DNA of 64,000 bases from Bradyrhizobium sacchari (GCF_002068095.1 NZ_LWIG01000069.1:131123-195122), one strand, 5' to 3'. Positions 50,413 through 59,090 are shown, numbered from the stretch's first letter. Notes: generated from the letters alone by a model not told the origin. Translations and numbers: made by a program.

Positions 50413-51243
50413 TCAACGCACGGCGAACGGGGCGAGCACGTCCTTGCATGCCGGCGACAGCGAGGCGGCATTGTTGGAGATGCATTGGATGATGCGGCCG
50501 CCGCCGGGTGCGACGCCGGCACAGAGGGTGCGAATGTCGGCGCCGCAGGCCGACCGGACGATGAACAGTTCTTCGCGCGGCCGCAGCGGACGCAGCACGA
50601 TGACAGCCGGTGCCGCAGCAGGCGCGGCCGTGGCGGCCGGCGCAGCACCTGCAGCAGGTGCGGCCGTCGCCGCACCGCCGCCCAAAGCGGCATTCACGGC
50701 CTTGGCGCAGCCCGCCGACACCTTCGCCTTGTTCTTCTCCAGACATTCGAGCGCCGGCGCGCCGCCCGGCGGCACGCCGGCGCAGACCTTGGGGTAGTCG
50801 CCGCGGCAGGCGCTCTTGATCGCGGAGACCTGCGCGCTGCTCGGCTGCTTCGGCGCTGCCGCTTTCGGGGCGGCTGCCGCGGCCGGTTTGGCCGCGGGCT
50901 CGGCGGCGGGCGCCGCTTCCGACTTTGCAGGCTCGGATTTGGCGGGTTCGGATTTGGCGGGCGCAGCTTCCGTCTTCGGCGCGGATGCCGGCTCGACGGC
51001 GCGAACCGCGGTCTGGCATCCCGGCGACAGGCTGGACATGTTCTTGGCGAGGCATTGAAACGCTTCGACGCCGCCGGGCGTCACGCTCGAGCAATGCGCC
51101 ATGAAGTCCGAGCGGCATGCGGACCGGATGGCGCTCTTCTGCGCCTCGGTCGGCGCTTGCGCGAATGCGCCTGTTGCAGTTGCGAAGAGAGTTGCGGCAA
51201 GCAACGCGATGCGCGTCGAAGCATGTTTCAACGTGTTGAACAT
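50413..51243 (-). CDS. Secreted protein with three cysteine-rich repeats
   Basis: 276 residues from ATG 51243. Signal peptide IALLAATLFATATGAFA. The mature protein has three copies of a ~50-residue module: IRSACRSDFMAHCSSVTPGG..CL..SPGC, IKSACRGDYPKVCAGVPPGG..CL..SAGC and VRSACGADIRTLCAGVAPGG..CI..SPAC. Each has four cysteines at equal spacing. Ala/Pro/Lys-rich linkers (AKSEPAKSEPAKSEAAPAAE) join them. The modules resemble the Cys-rich repeat of GLG1-like proteins. Probably periplasmic; function unknown. Confidence 0.87.
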   Translation of the reverse strand: MFNTLKHASTRIALLAATLFATATGAFAQAPTEAQKSAIRSACRSDFMAHCSSVTPGGVEAFQCLAKNMSSLSPGCQTAVRAVEPASAPKTEAAPAKSEPAKSEPAKSEAAPAAEPAAKPAAAAAPKAAAPKQPSSAQVSAIKSACRGDYPKVCAGVPPGGAPALECLEKNKAKVSAGCAKAVNAALGGGAATAAPAAGAAPAATAAPAAAPAVIVLRPLRPREELFIVRSACGADIRTLCAGVAPGGGRIIQCISNNAASLSPACKDVLAPFAVR

Positions 51244-51389
51244 CTGAGTGAATTCCTGCCCTATCGGCAACGCCGACAATTTTCAAAAGATATGCAAGCG
51301 CAATCGTCGCGGGCAATGCCTCGCGGGCAGCATCTTTGGCCGCTTTGGCCTCTACCGCAAGTAGATATTCTTGAGCGACCGCGGCGCAA

Positions 51390-52397
51390 CTACGTCGTAA
51401 GCTTCACCATGCGCTTGCCGCGGTTCGCGCCTGCAAGCAATCCGATCAGCGCTTTCGGCGTGTTCTCGAGGCCATCGATGATGTCCTCCTGCACCTTCAG
51501 CCTGCCGGATTTCACCCAGGCCTGGAGATCGGCGAGCGCGCGCTGGCTGTCCTTCATGTAGTCCATCACGATGAAGCCTTGCATCACGAGCCGCTTCACC
51601 ACGATCAGTCCGGGCACGCCGCGCGGACCGTGCGCGGAGGGTGTGCCGTCATATTGCGAGATCGCACCGCAGCAGGCGATGCGGCCGTAATTGTTCATCT
51701 GCGGCAGGCAGGCTTCCAGAATCTCGCCGCCGACATTGTCGAAATAGACGTCGATCCCCTTCGGCGCAGCCGCGCGCAACGCCTTGAACACCGCGCCGTC
51801 CTTGTAATCGACCGCGGCATCGAAGCCGAGCTCGGAGGTCAGCCAGTGACACTTGTCGGCGCCGCCGGCGATGCCGACGACCCGGCAGCCTTTGATCTTG
51901 GCGATCTGCCCGACGATCGAGCCGACCGACCCCGCAGCCGCCGAAACCACGACCGTTTCGCCCTCCTTGGGCTTGCCGACCTCCAGCAGGCCGAAATAGG
52001 CGGTAAGGCCGGCGATGCCGAACACGCTGAGCAGATGCGTCATCGGCTCGAGCTTCGGCATTTTCGTCAGATGCTTCGCCGGCACCGCGGCGAACTCCTG
52101 CCAGCCGGTGTCGCCGAACACGATATCGCCGGGCGCAAGCCCTTCGGCCTTCGAGCTAACGACCTCGGCGATGGCGCCACCGGCCATCACGCTGTTGGCT
52201 TCGACGGCTGAACGATAGGTCGCGCCGTGCATCCAGGCCCGGTTGGCGGCGTCGAGCGAGATGTAAAGCACGCGCAGCAAGGCCTCGCCGTCCTTCGGCT
52301 CCGGCATCGCGCCCTCGACCATCTTGAAGTGCTCGGGACCGAGCTTGCCGCTGGGCTTTTCGACCAGCAGAATCTGGCGATTGATGTTGCCGCTCAT
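51390..52397 (-). CDS. NADP-dependent oxidoreductase (MDR, CurA/PTGR-like)
   Basis: 335 residues, zinc-free medium-chain dehydrogenase/reductase. N-terminal GroES-like domain (LLRVLYISLDAANRAWM), nucleotide motif VVSAAAGSVGSIVGQIAKIK (about 146-165; the family reads AAxGxVG), then DVYFDNVGGEILEACLPQMN (about 219-238) and C-terminal LLAGANRGKRMVKLT. The family reduces C=C bonds of enones with NADPH, as in CurA or prostaglandin reductase. Divergent from the DAACS symporter gene. Confidence 0.92.
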   Translation of the reverse strand: MSGNINRQILLVEKPSGKLGPEHFKMVEGAMPEPKDGEALLRVLYISLDAANRAWMHGATYRSAVEANSVMAGGAIAEVVSSKAEGLAPGDIVFGDTGWQEFAAVPAKHLTKMPKLEPMTHLLSVFGIAGLTAYFGLLEVGKPKEGETVVVSAAAGSVGSIVGQIAKIKGCRVVGIAGGADKCHWLTSELGFDAAVDYKDGAVFKALRAAAPKGIDVYFDNVGGEILEACLPQMNNYGRIACCGAISQYDGTPSAHGPRGVPGLIVVKRLVMQGFIVMDYMKDSQRALADLQAWVKSGRLKVQEDIIDGLENTPKALIGLLAGANRGKRMVKLTT

Positions 52398-52607
52398 GGC
52401 GTTCCCCTCTTCCTTGTTTGGCGATTATTGAAGCAGCCGCCGCAAAGAAAACGTGCAGGCCGCGTTCATTGTGCGCTGCATGAAGGCTAGATCGCGGAAG
52501 ATCGTTTCACAACGGGAACATCCGGCCAACGCGGTCGCTCGCCAATCGTGTTGCGTCGTCGTCATATCTGCGACATCATGAAACAGCCGGTGTGTGGGGG
52601 TCTTTCA

Positions 52608-53903
52608 ATGTCGAACAGGTTTACACAATACATTCTGGCCGCGATGGTGCTGGGCATCGTCATGGGGGCGGCGATCTTCAACTTCCTGCCCGACACGCGC
52701 GCCGATTGGGCCTCCTCCATCAACCTGATCGCCATGATGTTCCTGCGCCTGATCAAGATGATCATCGCGCCGTTGGTGTTCGCGACCCTGGTCGGCGGCA
52801 TCGCGCATATGGGAAGCGGTTCGCGGCTCGGGCGCATCTTCGCCAAGACCATGGGCTGGTTCATCAGCGCCTCCTTCGTGTCGCTGCTGCTCGGCCTCGT
52901 CATGGTCAATCTGCTCCAGCCCGGCGCGAACTTCCCGGGCACGCTGCCGCAGGCGGGGCAATCGACCGGCTTGCCGGTCTCGGCCTTCTCGATCGAGAAA
53001 TTCCTGACCCATCTGATTCCGACCTCGATCGCGGATGCGATGGCGCAGAACGAGATCCTCCAGATCGTGATCTTCGCGGTGTTCTTCTCGGTGGCAATGG
53101 GCTCGATGCCCGAGCGCTCCAAGCCGATCCTGGCGATGATCGACGACGTCGCCCACATCATGCTCAAGGTGACGAGCTATGTGATGCTGTTCGCGCCGCT
53201 CGCGGTGTGGGCCGCCATCACAGCCACCGTCGCCAAGAACGGCCTCGGTGTGCTGTGGAAGCTCGTCGTCTTCATGGGCGGCTTCTATCTCGCGCTGGCG
53301 ATCCTGTGGGTCATTCTGATGATCGTCGGCTTTGTCGTGATCGGGCCGCGCTACAGCCATCTCTTGAAGCTGATCCGCGAACCGCTGATGATCGCGTTCT
53401 CCACCGCGAGCTCGGAGGCGGCCTACCCGAAGACGCTGGAGGGGCTGACCAAGTTCGGCGCCTCGTCGCGGATTTCGAGCTTCGTGCTGCCGCTCGGCTA
53501 TTCCTTCAATCTCGACGGCACGATGATGTATTGCACCTTTGCCAGCATCTTCATCGCGCAGACCTACCACATCGAGATGTCGCTCGCGACGCAACTGGCG
53601 ATGCTCGCGACCTTGATGATCACCTCGAAGGGCGTCGCCGGCGTGCCGCGCGCCTCCCTCGTCGTGATCGCCTCGACGCTGTCGCAGTTCGGTATCCCCG
53701 AGGCGGGCCTCCTGATGATCATGGGCATCGACACCTTCCTCGACATGGGGCGCAGCGCCACCAACGTGATCGGCAACTCGCTTGCGACCGCCGTGGTCGC
53801 GAAGTGGGAAGGCGAGCTCGGGCCGGAGCACGAGCTCGGACCGGGCGAGGTGGCGACGCCGGACATGGTGCCTGGCGAATTGCCTGCGATGGCCGGCCAT
53901 TGA
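52608..53903 (+). CDS. Dicarboxylate/amino acid:cation symporter (DAACS family)
   Basis: 431 residues from ATG 52608, placed after a GGGGGT ribosome site; in-frame ATGs at 52548 and 52578 are less likely. Eight helices plus the two re-entrant loops of the GltP/DctA fold. Motifs: AFSTASSEAAYPKTLE (HP1 serine-rich, about 264-279), LGYSFNLDGTMMY (helix 7 NMDGT equivalent) and ITSKGVAGVPRASLVV (HP2). It imports aspartate/glutamate or C4-dicarboxylates with H+ or Na+. It is 12 bp before a glutamate/aspartate-type binding protein gene. Confidence 0.94.
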   Translation: MSNRFTQYILAAMVLGIVMGAAIFNFLPDTRADWASSINLIAMMFLRLIKMIIAPLVFATLVGGIAHMGSGSRLGRIFAKTMGWFISASFVSLLLGLVMVNLLQPGANFPGTLPQAGQSTGLPVSAFSIEKFLTHLIPTSIADAMAQNEILQIVIFAVFFSVAMGSMPERSKPILAMIDDVAHIMLKVTSYVMLFAPLAVWAAITATVAKNGLGVLWKLVVFMGGFYLALAILWVILMIVGFVVIGPRYSHLLKLIREPLMIAFSTASSEAAYPKTLEGLTKFGASSRISSFVLPLGYSFNLDGTMMYCTFASIFIAQTYHIEMSLATQLAMLATLMITSKGVAGVPRASLVVIASTLSQFGIPEAGLLMIMGIDTFLDMGRSATNVIGNSLATAVVAKWEGELGPEHELGPGEVATPDMVPGELPAMAGH

Positions 53904-53915
53904 CGGAGGTGCACC

Positions 53916-54833
53916 ATGCGCCGCTCATTGGCGATATCGGGCTTGTTGCTCGCAGCTTGCCTGCTGGCAACCGGCGCCTCAGCGCAGACCGGCGGCAGCG
54001 AAGGGCTTAGCCCGACGCTGTCGGCCATCAAGAAGGCGCACACCGTGCGGCTCGGCTATCGCGAAAGCTCGCCGCCGTTCTCCTTCCTTGACCAGTCGGG
54101 TCGTCCGATCGGCTATAGCCTCGAACTGTGCGAGGCCATCGTCGAGGAGATCGGCGTCGAGGTCGACGATCCCAATTTGAAGATCGACTACGTCAAGGTC
54201 ACCTCGGATGACCGCATCGATGCCGTGCTCCAGAACAAGATCGACCTGGAATGCGGCTCGACCACCGCCAATGCCGAGCGCGCCAAACGCGTCGCCTTCT
54301 CGCCGCTGATGTTCGTTGCCGGCACCAAGCTGATGGTGCCGAAGGCGTCGAATGTCCAATCGCTGACCGATCTGAAGGGCAAGACCGTGGTGGTGACGAA
54401 AGGCACCACCAACGAGCAGGCGGTCCAGGCGGCCGACAAGAAGTTCTCGCTCGGCCTCAACATCCTCACCTCGCCGGATCACGAGCAGTCGTATCAGATG
54501 CTGGTCGACGGCAAGGCCGATGCGTTCGCGACCGACGACATCCTGCTGTTCGGCCTGATCGCGCGCCACAAGGCGCAGGACAAGTTCCGCGTCACCGGCG
54601 ACTATCTGTCCTATGATCCCTACGGCATCATGTTCAAGAAGGGTGAGCCGCAGCTCTCCGCCGTGGTCGAGCGCGCCTTCCGCAAGCTCGGCTCCAACCG
54701 CGATCTCGTCCCGCTCTACAACAAATGGTTCACCGCACGGCTGCCCACGGGCGAACGGCTCAACGTGCCGATCTCGCTGCAGCTGGAGGAAGCCTTCAAG
54801 GCCATGGACGATTCCGCCAGCGCGAATAATTAG
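53916..54833 (+). CDS. Glutamate/aspartate-type periplasmic substrate-binding protein
   Basis: 305 residues, signal peptide LAISGLLLAACLLATGASAQ. Bacterial SBP family 3 fold: HTVRLGYRESSPPFSFLDQS at the N-terminus, GYSLELCEAIVEEI, DDRIDAVLQNKIDLECGSTT with a ligand-contact region and CGSTTANAERAKRVAFS. Closest in style to GltI, which binds Glu/Asp for an ABC importer. Here no permease or ATPase follows; the gene lies 12 bp after a DAACS symporter, probably co-transcribed. Confidence 0.92.
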   Translation: MRRSLAISGLLLAACLLATGASAQTGGSEGLSPTLSAIKKAHTVRLGYRESSPPFSFLDQSGRPIGYSLELCEAIVEEIGVEVDDPNLKIDYVKVTSDDRIDAVLQNKIDLECGSTTANAERAKRVAFSPLMFVAGTKLMVPKASNVQSLTDLKGKTVVVTKGTTNEQAVQAADKKFSLGLNILTSPDHEQSYQMLVDGKADAFATDDILLFGLIARHKAQDKFRVTGDYLSYDPYGIMFKKGEPQLSAVVERAFRKLGSNRDLVPLYNKWFTARLPTGERLNVPISLQLEEAFKAMDDSASANN

Positions 54834-54872
54834 GCGGCTTGTATTGCGATGATCGCGCCGCGATCTCGCTGC

Positions 54873-55013
54873 ACCCTTTCCCCCTGTGGGAGAGGGTGGC
54901 TTCGCGATAGCGAAGCCGGGTGAGGGGTGTCTATCCCCACGAGCGGCGTTGCGAGTGGCGAGAACCCGTCATCCGGCGCTTCGCGCCACCTTCTCCCACA
55001 AGGGGAGAAGGGA
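54873..55013. repeat. Palindromic intergenic repeat, family D copy 1
   Basis: CCCTTTCCCCCTGTGGGAGA and GGGTGGCTTCGCGATAGCGA at the left; CGGCGCTTCGCGCCACCTTC and TCCCACAAGGGGAGAAGGGA at the right. Several nested hairpins. It occupies the convergent junction of the binding protein gene and the ATP-grasp gene. A related element lies at 63066-63187. Confidence 0.85.
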
Positions 55014-55022
55014 CGCAGGCGC

Positions 55023-55820
55023 TCAGCTTGAAAACACCCGGTCCAGGGCCGCGTCATATGTCGCCTGCACCAGCTCCGGATGCAGCTTGGCCAACGCTTC
55101 CATCATCACGCCGGAATTGATCTCGAGCACGCGCCAGGAGCCATCGACACGGACGAGGTCGATCGAAGCAAAGACAATGCCGATGGCGCGCGCGGCATCG
55201 ATCGCGAGCTTCGCGCAAGCCGTTCGGACCTCGCCGTCGTCCAGCAGCATCGGCGTTGCGCCGGCATCGAGATTGTGCCGCCAGTCCGAGCCACGCTGCT
55301 TGCTGTAGACGACGAGGGGCACGTCATCGAGCAGCACCACGCGGACCTCCTCCTCGATCGCGACATAGGGTGAGATCACGAGCCCCGTGCTCATCGAAAA
55401 GACCTCGCTGGCCGCGTGGTCGAGCTCCGCCTCCGTCGTCACCTTGAACACCGAGCGCCCCGATGTCCCCTCGTTCGGCTTCACCACGATGCCTTGCGGA
55501 TTCTGCGCGAGCAGCGCCATCATGGTCTCGCGCCAATGCGGGCCGGTGACGTGCACGCCCAGCCTTGGATTGAGGAAGAGCTGATGAGGAATGCAGGCCA
55601 CGCCTTGAAGCGTCAGCGCCTCGGCGGTCGCAGATTTGTCGTTGGCGAGGCGGTGCGCGATGGCGCTGTTGAGGCCGATGTCGTAGCCGAAGGCGAAGCG
55701 GCGCGTCTCACCCCGGTGCATCGCGATCAGCCAGCCGCCGGCGCGGCCGTCGACCGCAATATCGTGGCGGGCGCAATAGCGCCTGATTGCCTGGACGAAG
55801 ATCCGCTCGCTGTCAGCCAT
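55023..55820 (-). CDS. ATP-grasp (RimK-like) domain protein
   Basis: 265 residues. Central to C-terminal ATP-grasp features: VVKPNEGTSGRSVFKVTTEA (about 112-131, the glycine-rich lid with lysine), VISPYVAIEEEVRVVLLDDV (about 149-168, metal and ATP contacts) and ASIDLVRVDGSWRVLEINSG (about 217-236, Mg-binding Glu-Ile-Asn). Such enzymes ligate an amino acid to a carboxylate. The substrate is unknown; no biosynthetic partner is adjacent. Confidence 0.85.
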   Translation of the reverse strand: MADSERIFVQAIRRYCARHDIAVDGRAGGWLIAMHRGETRRFAFGYDIGLNSAIAHRLANDKSATAEALTLQGVACIPHQLFLNPRLGVHVTGPHWRETMMALLAQNPQGIVVKPNEGTSGRSVFKVTTEAELDHAASEVFSMSTGLVISPYVAIEEEVRVVLLDDVPLVVYSKQRGSDWRHNLDAGATPMLLDDGEVRTACAKLAIDAARAIGIVFASIDLVRVDGSWRVLEINSGVMMEALAKLHPELVQATYDAALDRVFSS

Positions 55821-56044
55821 GTGTTCAGCTGCTTGTTTCAGTCCTTCCTGTCGCCAAAAGCCGCAAAAATGCGGGAATCAGCGCCATGCCGGGGTGAAGT
55901 CAGAGCTATTCTTAATGAAATTCTCGCGAGCGCGACGGAAATTAAGTGCTGCATTCAGGGCCAGGAGGGAAAAGAAATTGCCCTTCATGCGCGCCCGGCA
56001 GCAGATTCATTAATGATGTGGCCATTTCCGCTGCAAATGCCGGT

Positions 56045-56058
56045 TTGATCGGCATCAA
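56045..56058 (+). promoter_or_regulatory. Perfect FNR/FixK-type box upstream of ferredoxin-NADP reductase
   Basis: TTGATCGGCATCAA is a perfect TTGAT-N4-ATCAA site, the FNR/FixK2/FnrN consensus. It lies 147 bp before the reductase ATG in the 384-bp AT-richer gap 55821-56204. A TATTGG (56081-56086) sits where a -10 would be for a class II site centred at -41.5, giving a start near 56093. The rest of the gap shows no gene. Oxygen-responsive activation is the natural reading. Confidence 0.7.
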
Positions 56059-56183
56059 TTGCATCCGAAACGAGGTTGATTATTGGTCTCAATGGCGTAG
56101 ATCACACACGCGAATCCTCCGCCATGGCAAATGGTGACCGCCCCGCTTTCAGGGCCGGGCAACGCTTTTGCCCGAAAACCGCA

Positions 56184-56196
56184 ATATTCGGAATAT
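56184..56196. promoter_or_regulatory. Short dyad just before the reductase start codon
   Basis: ATATTC-G-GAATAT is a perfect 13-bp palindrome ending 8 nt before the ATG at 56205. It occupies the place of the ribosome-binding site, which is otherwise weak (CGGAA). It could be an operator or an RNA hairpin limiting translation. Low complexity makes chance possible. Confidence 0.35.
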
Positions 56197-56204
56197 CGAA
56201 AATC

Positions 56205-56978
56205 ATGAGCGCGTTTTACCGAGAGAAGGTTCTTTCCGTCCACCACTGGACCGACACGCTGTTCAGCTTCCGCGCCACGCGCGATACCGGCTTCCGGTTC
56301 CAGAATGGCCAGTTCGCCATGATCGGCCTCGAAATCGACGGCCGTCCGCTGCTGCGCGCCTACAGCATGGCGAGCGCCAACCACGAGGAAGAGCTCGAGT
56401 TCTTCTCGATCAAGGTGCAGGACGGTCCGCTCACCTCGCGCCTGCAGAAGATCAAGGAAGGCGACACCATCCTGGTCGGCCGCAAGGCGACCGGCACGCT
56501 GATCACCGACAATCTGCTTCCCGGCAAGCGGCTGATGCTGCTCTCGACCGGCACCGGCCTTGCGCCCTTCGCCAGCCTGATCAAGGATCCCGACGTCTAC
56601 GAGCAGTTCGAGTCCATCGTGCTGGTGCATGGCTGCCGCCAGGTCTCCGAGCTCGCCTATGGCGAGAAGCTGGTTGCGACCCTGCGCGAGGACGAGCTGT
56701 TCGGCGAGTTGCTCGCGGACAAGCTCATCTACTATCCGACCGTGACCCGCGAGCCGTTCAAGAACCGCGGACGCATCACCGACCTCATCAACTCCGAGCA
56801 GATCTTCAACGACATCGGCCAAGGCCCGCTCGACATCGCGACCGACCGCATCATGATGTGCGGCAGTCCGGCGATGCTCGAGGAGCTCAAGGTGATGTTC
56901 GAGAGCCGCGACTTCATCGAAGGCAGCGGCAACAAGCCCGGTCATTTCGTGATCGAGAAGGCCTTCGTCGAGCGCTAA
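56205..56978 (+). CDS. fpr: Ferredoxin-NADP reductase
   Basis: 257 residues, the size of bacterial-type FPR. FAD-binding RAYSMASANHEEELEFFSIK (RxYS motif, about 51-70), phosphate-binding KATGTLITDNLLPG, and NADP domain LMLLSTGTGLAPFASLIKDP (about 109-128) with C-terminal GHFVIEKAFVER as in FPR-type enzymes. It exchanges electrons between NADPH and ferredoxin or flavodoxin. I chose ATG 56205 because the protein begins with the conserved YREKVLSVHHWTDTLFSF; upstream in-frame residues are intergenic. A FixK-type box suggests low-oxygen induction. Confidence 0.93.
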   Translation: MSAFYREKVLSVHHWTDTLFSFRATRDTGFRFQNGQFAMIGLEIDGRPLLRAYSMASANHEEELEFFSIKVQDGPLTSRLQKIKEGDTILVGRKATGTLITDNLLPGKRLMLLSTGTGLAPFASLIKDPDVYEQFESIVLVHGCRQVSELAYGEKLVATLREDELFGELLADKLIYYPTVTREPFKNRGRITDLINSEQIFNDIGQGPLDIATDRIMMCGSPAMLEELKVMFESRDFIEGSGNKPGHFVIEKAFVER

Positions 56979-57001
56979 GCGCTGCGGCTTGTTGTTTCGG
57001 T

Positions 57002-57114
57002 GTCGTCCTGGCGAAGGCCGGGACCCATGCCCACGGAGTCAAGTTTGGCGAAGATTGGTCGTTGTCAGTCTTCGCCAACCCCTGTTAAGGGGTGCTGGCT
57101 CTCGCCAGGACGAC
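57002..57114. repeat. Palindromic intergenic repeat, family B copy 3
   Basis: GTCGTCCTGGCGAAGGCCGG with GACCCATGCCC at the left; CTGGCTCTCGCCAGGACGAC at the right, with inner TTTGGCGAAGATTGG / CAGTCTTCGCCAA arms. It starts 24 bp after the reductase stop, in the 329-bp gap 56979-57307; the rest of that gap holds a short dyad (57245-57260) and nothing else I can recognise. Confidence 0.88.
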
Positions 57115-57244
57115 GACGGTGGCTGAGGCGTCTGGCCCGCTAGCTGCTCCTCCTTCCAACCTCTCTGCTGCACTGCAAAAAGCCCTAATCTCTCGGCGGA
57201 TTGATCTGCCGCGGCGGATTTCGCTAGCCTGAAACAAGGACCGC

Positions 57245-57260
57245 GTCATATCCGTATGAC
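57245..57260. promoter_or_regulatory. Short dyad upstream of glutamate-synthase-like gene
   Basis: GTCATATCCGTATGAC: 6-bp arms GTCATA/TATGAC around TCCG, 47 bp before the GTG at 57308. It could be an operator. No matching site was found elsewhere in the window. Confidence 0.35.
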
Positions 57261-57307
57261 AGGCGCGGGCGTATCGTACCGCCTCATGCCGGCGAGAGGA
57301 TGGGATC

Positions 57308-59029
57308 GTGGCCGACAATCAAAAGCAGGAATCGCCGAAACGTCTGGCGCTGGCGGAGGAGGGGGTCATGGAAACCCTGCTGCTTCCATTCTCCCCACGC
57401 TTCATCGTGCTGACGATCTGCGCGGTCGTCACCGCGCTCCTGATCGGCATCGGCATCGCCGACCACAAGATCTTCGACATCCTGTTGATCCCGACCCTGA
57501 TCTTCGGCGCCCTGACGCTGCTCGGCGTCCGCGATCTGCTTCAGAAGGGCCACGCGGTCCTGCGCAACTACCCGATCTCGGCCCATATGCGCTTCCTGCT
57601 CGAAGAGATACGCCCGGAGATGCGGCAGTATTTCTTCGAGAGCGAGAAGGACGGCATGCCGTTCTCACGCGACACCCGTTCGCTGGTCTATCAGCGCGCC
57701 AAGATGCAGCTCGACAAGCGTCCGTTCGGTACCCAGGAGGACGTCTATCACGAGGGCTATGAGTGGATGCATCACTCGGTCTCGCCGAAGGCGCATGCCG
57801 AGGAGAAATTCCGCATCACCGTCGGCGGCCCCGACTGCAAGAAGCCCTATTCGGCCTCGGTGTTCAACATCTCCGCGATGAGCTTTGGCGCGCTCAGCCC
57901 GAACGCGGTGCGGGCGCTGAATGCCGGCGCGAAGAAGGGCGGCTTCGCTCACGACACCGGCGAGGGCGGCTTCAGCCCCTATCACGCAGAGATGGGCGGC
58001 GACATCATCTGGGAGATCGGCTCCGGCTATTTCGGCTGCCGCCATCTCGACGGCTCCTTCGACCCCGAAGCGTTCGCGCGCGTCGCCGGCCAGGACCAGA
58101 TCAAGATGGTCGAGCTCAAGATCAGCCAGGGTGCCAAGCCCGGCCATGGCGGCGTGCTGCCGGCGGCGAAGGTTTCGGAGGAGATTTCAAAGATCCGTGG
58201 CGTCGCCATGGGCGAGGACTGCATCTCGCCGGCCTCGCACAGGGCGTTCTCGACGCCGGTTGGCATGATGCAATTCATCGCGGAGATGCGCCGCCTCTCC
58301 GGCGGCAAGCCGGCCGGCTTCAAGCTGTGCATCGGCCATCCCTGGGAATTCCTGGCGATCTGCAAGGCGATGCTGGAGACCGGCATCTATCCGGACTTCA
58401 TCGTCGTCGACGGCAATGAAGGCGGCACTGGTGCTGCGCCGCTGGAGTTCATGGACCATCTGGGCATGCCGATGCGCGAGGGCGTCAACTTCGTCCACAA
58501 CGCGCTGGTCGGCATCAATGCGCGCGACCGCATCAAGATCGGTGCCTCCGGCAAGATCGCCACCGCCTTCGACATGGCGCGGGCGATGGCGATCGGCGCC
58601 GACTGGTGCAATTCGGCGCGCGGCTTCATGTTCTCGCTCGGCTGCATCCAGTCGCTGAGCTGCCACACCGATCGCTGTCCGACCGGCGTGGCGACGCAGG
58701 ACCCGACGCGGGCGCGCGCGCTCTACGTGCCGCTCAAGATCGACCGCGTGCACAATTATCATCATGCTACGCTGCACTCGCTGACCGAGCTGATCGCCGC
58801 AGCCGGCCTCGAGCATCCGCAGCAGCTGCGTCCGATCCATTTCAACCAGCGGACGTCGACGACCCAGGTGAAGTCGTTCGCACAGCTCTATCCGGCGCTG
58901 CGTCCTGGCGAGCTGCTCGACGGCACCGAGGACCCGCGGTTCGCCGACCCCTGGCGGATGGCGCGAGCCGAAACGTTCCAGCCGGCGCTGATCGCGCCGC
59001 CCGCGGCCACGTTGGGCCCGTTCGTGTAA
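57308..59029 (+). CDS. FMN-binding glutamate synthase family protein, membrane-anchored
   Basis: 573 residues from a GTG with GAGAGGA upstream (ATG 57368 is possible). Two N-terminal hydrophobic segments (FIVLTICAVVTALLIGIGIA and LLIPTLIFGALTLLG, about 31-75) precede the GltS FMN domain. Seen are SAMSFGALSPNAVRALNAGA (about 185-204), GEGGFSPYHAEMGGDIIWEI, VVDGNEGGTGAAPLEFMDHL (about 365-384) and CIQSLSCHTDRCPTG, whose three cysteines suit a [3Fe-4S] cluster. No glutaminase domain. These stand-alone proteins are related to GltB and archaeal-type synthases; the donor and product are unproven. Confidence 0.9.
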   Translation: MADNQKQESPKRLALAEEGVMETLLLPFSPRFIVLTICAVVTALLIGIGIADHKIFDILLIPTLIFGALTLLGVRDLLQKGHAVLRNYPISAHMRFLLEEIRPEMRQYFFESEKDGMPFSRDTRSLVYQRAKMQLDKRPFGTQEDVYHEGYEWMHHSVSPKAHAEEKFRITVGGPDCKKPYSASVFNISAMSFGALSPNAVRALNAGAKKGGFAHDTGEGGFSPYHAEMGGDIIWEIGSGYFGCRHLDGSFDPEAFARVAGQDQIKMVELKISQGAKPGHGGVLPAAKVSEEISKIRGVAMGEDCISPASHRAFSTPVGMMQFIAEMRRLSGGKPAGFKLCIGHPWEFLAICKAMLETGIYPDFIVVDGNEGGTGAAPLEFMDHLGMPMREGVNFVHNALVGINARDRIKIGASGKIATAFDMARAMAIGADWCNSARGFMFSLGCIQSLSCHTDRCPTGVATQDPTRARALYVPLKIDRVHNYHHATLHSLTELIAAAGLEHPQQLRPIHFNQRTSTTQVKSFAQLYPALRPGELLDGTEDPRFADPWRMARAETFQPALIAPPAATLGPFV

Positions 59030-59090
59030 ATTCGCCGCCAACGGTGCTGGCAATTAGTACTTTGTTCAACTTTGGGTGTAAATTCGTCCT

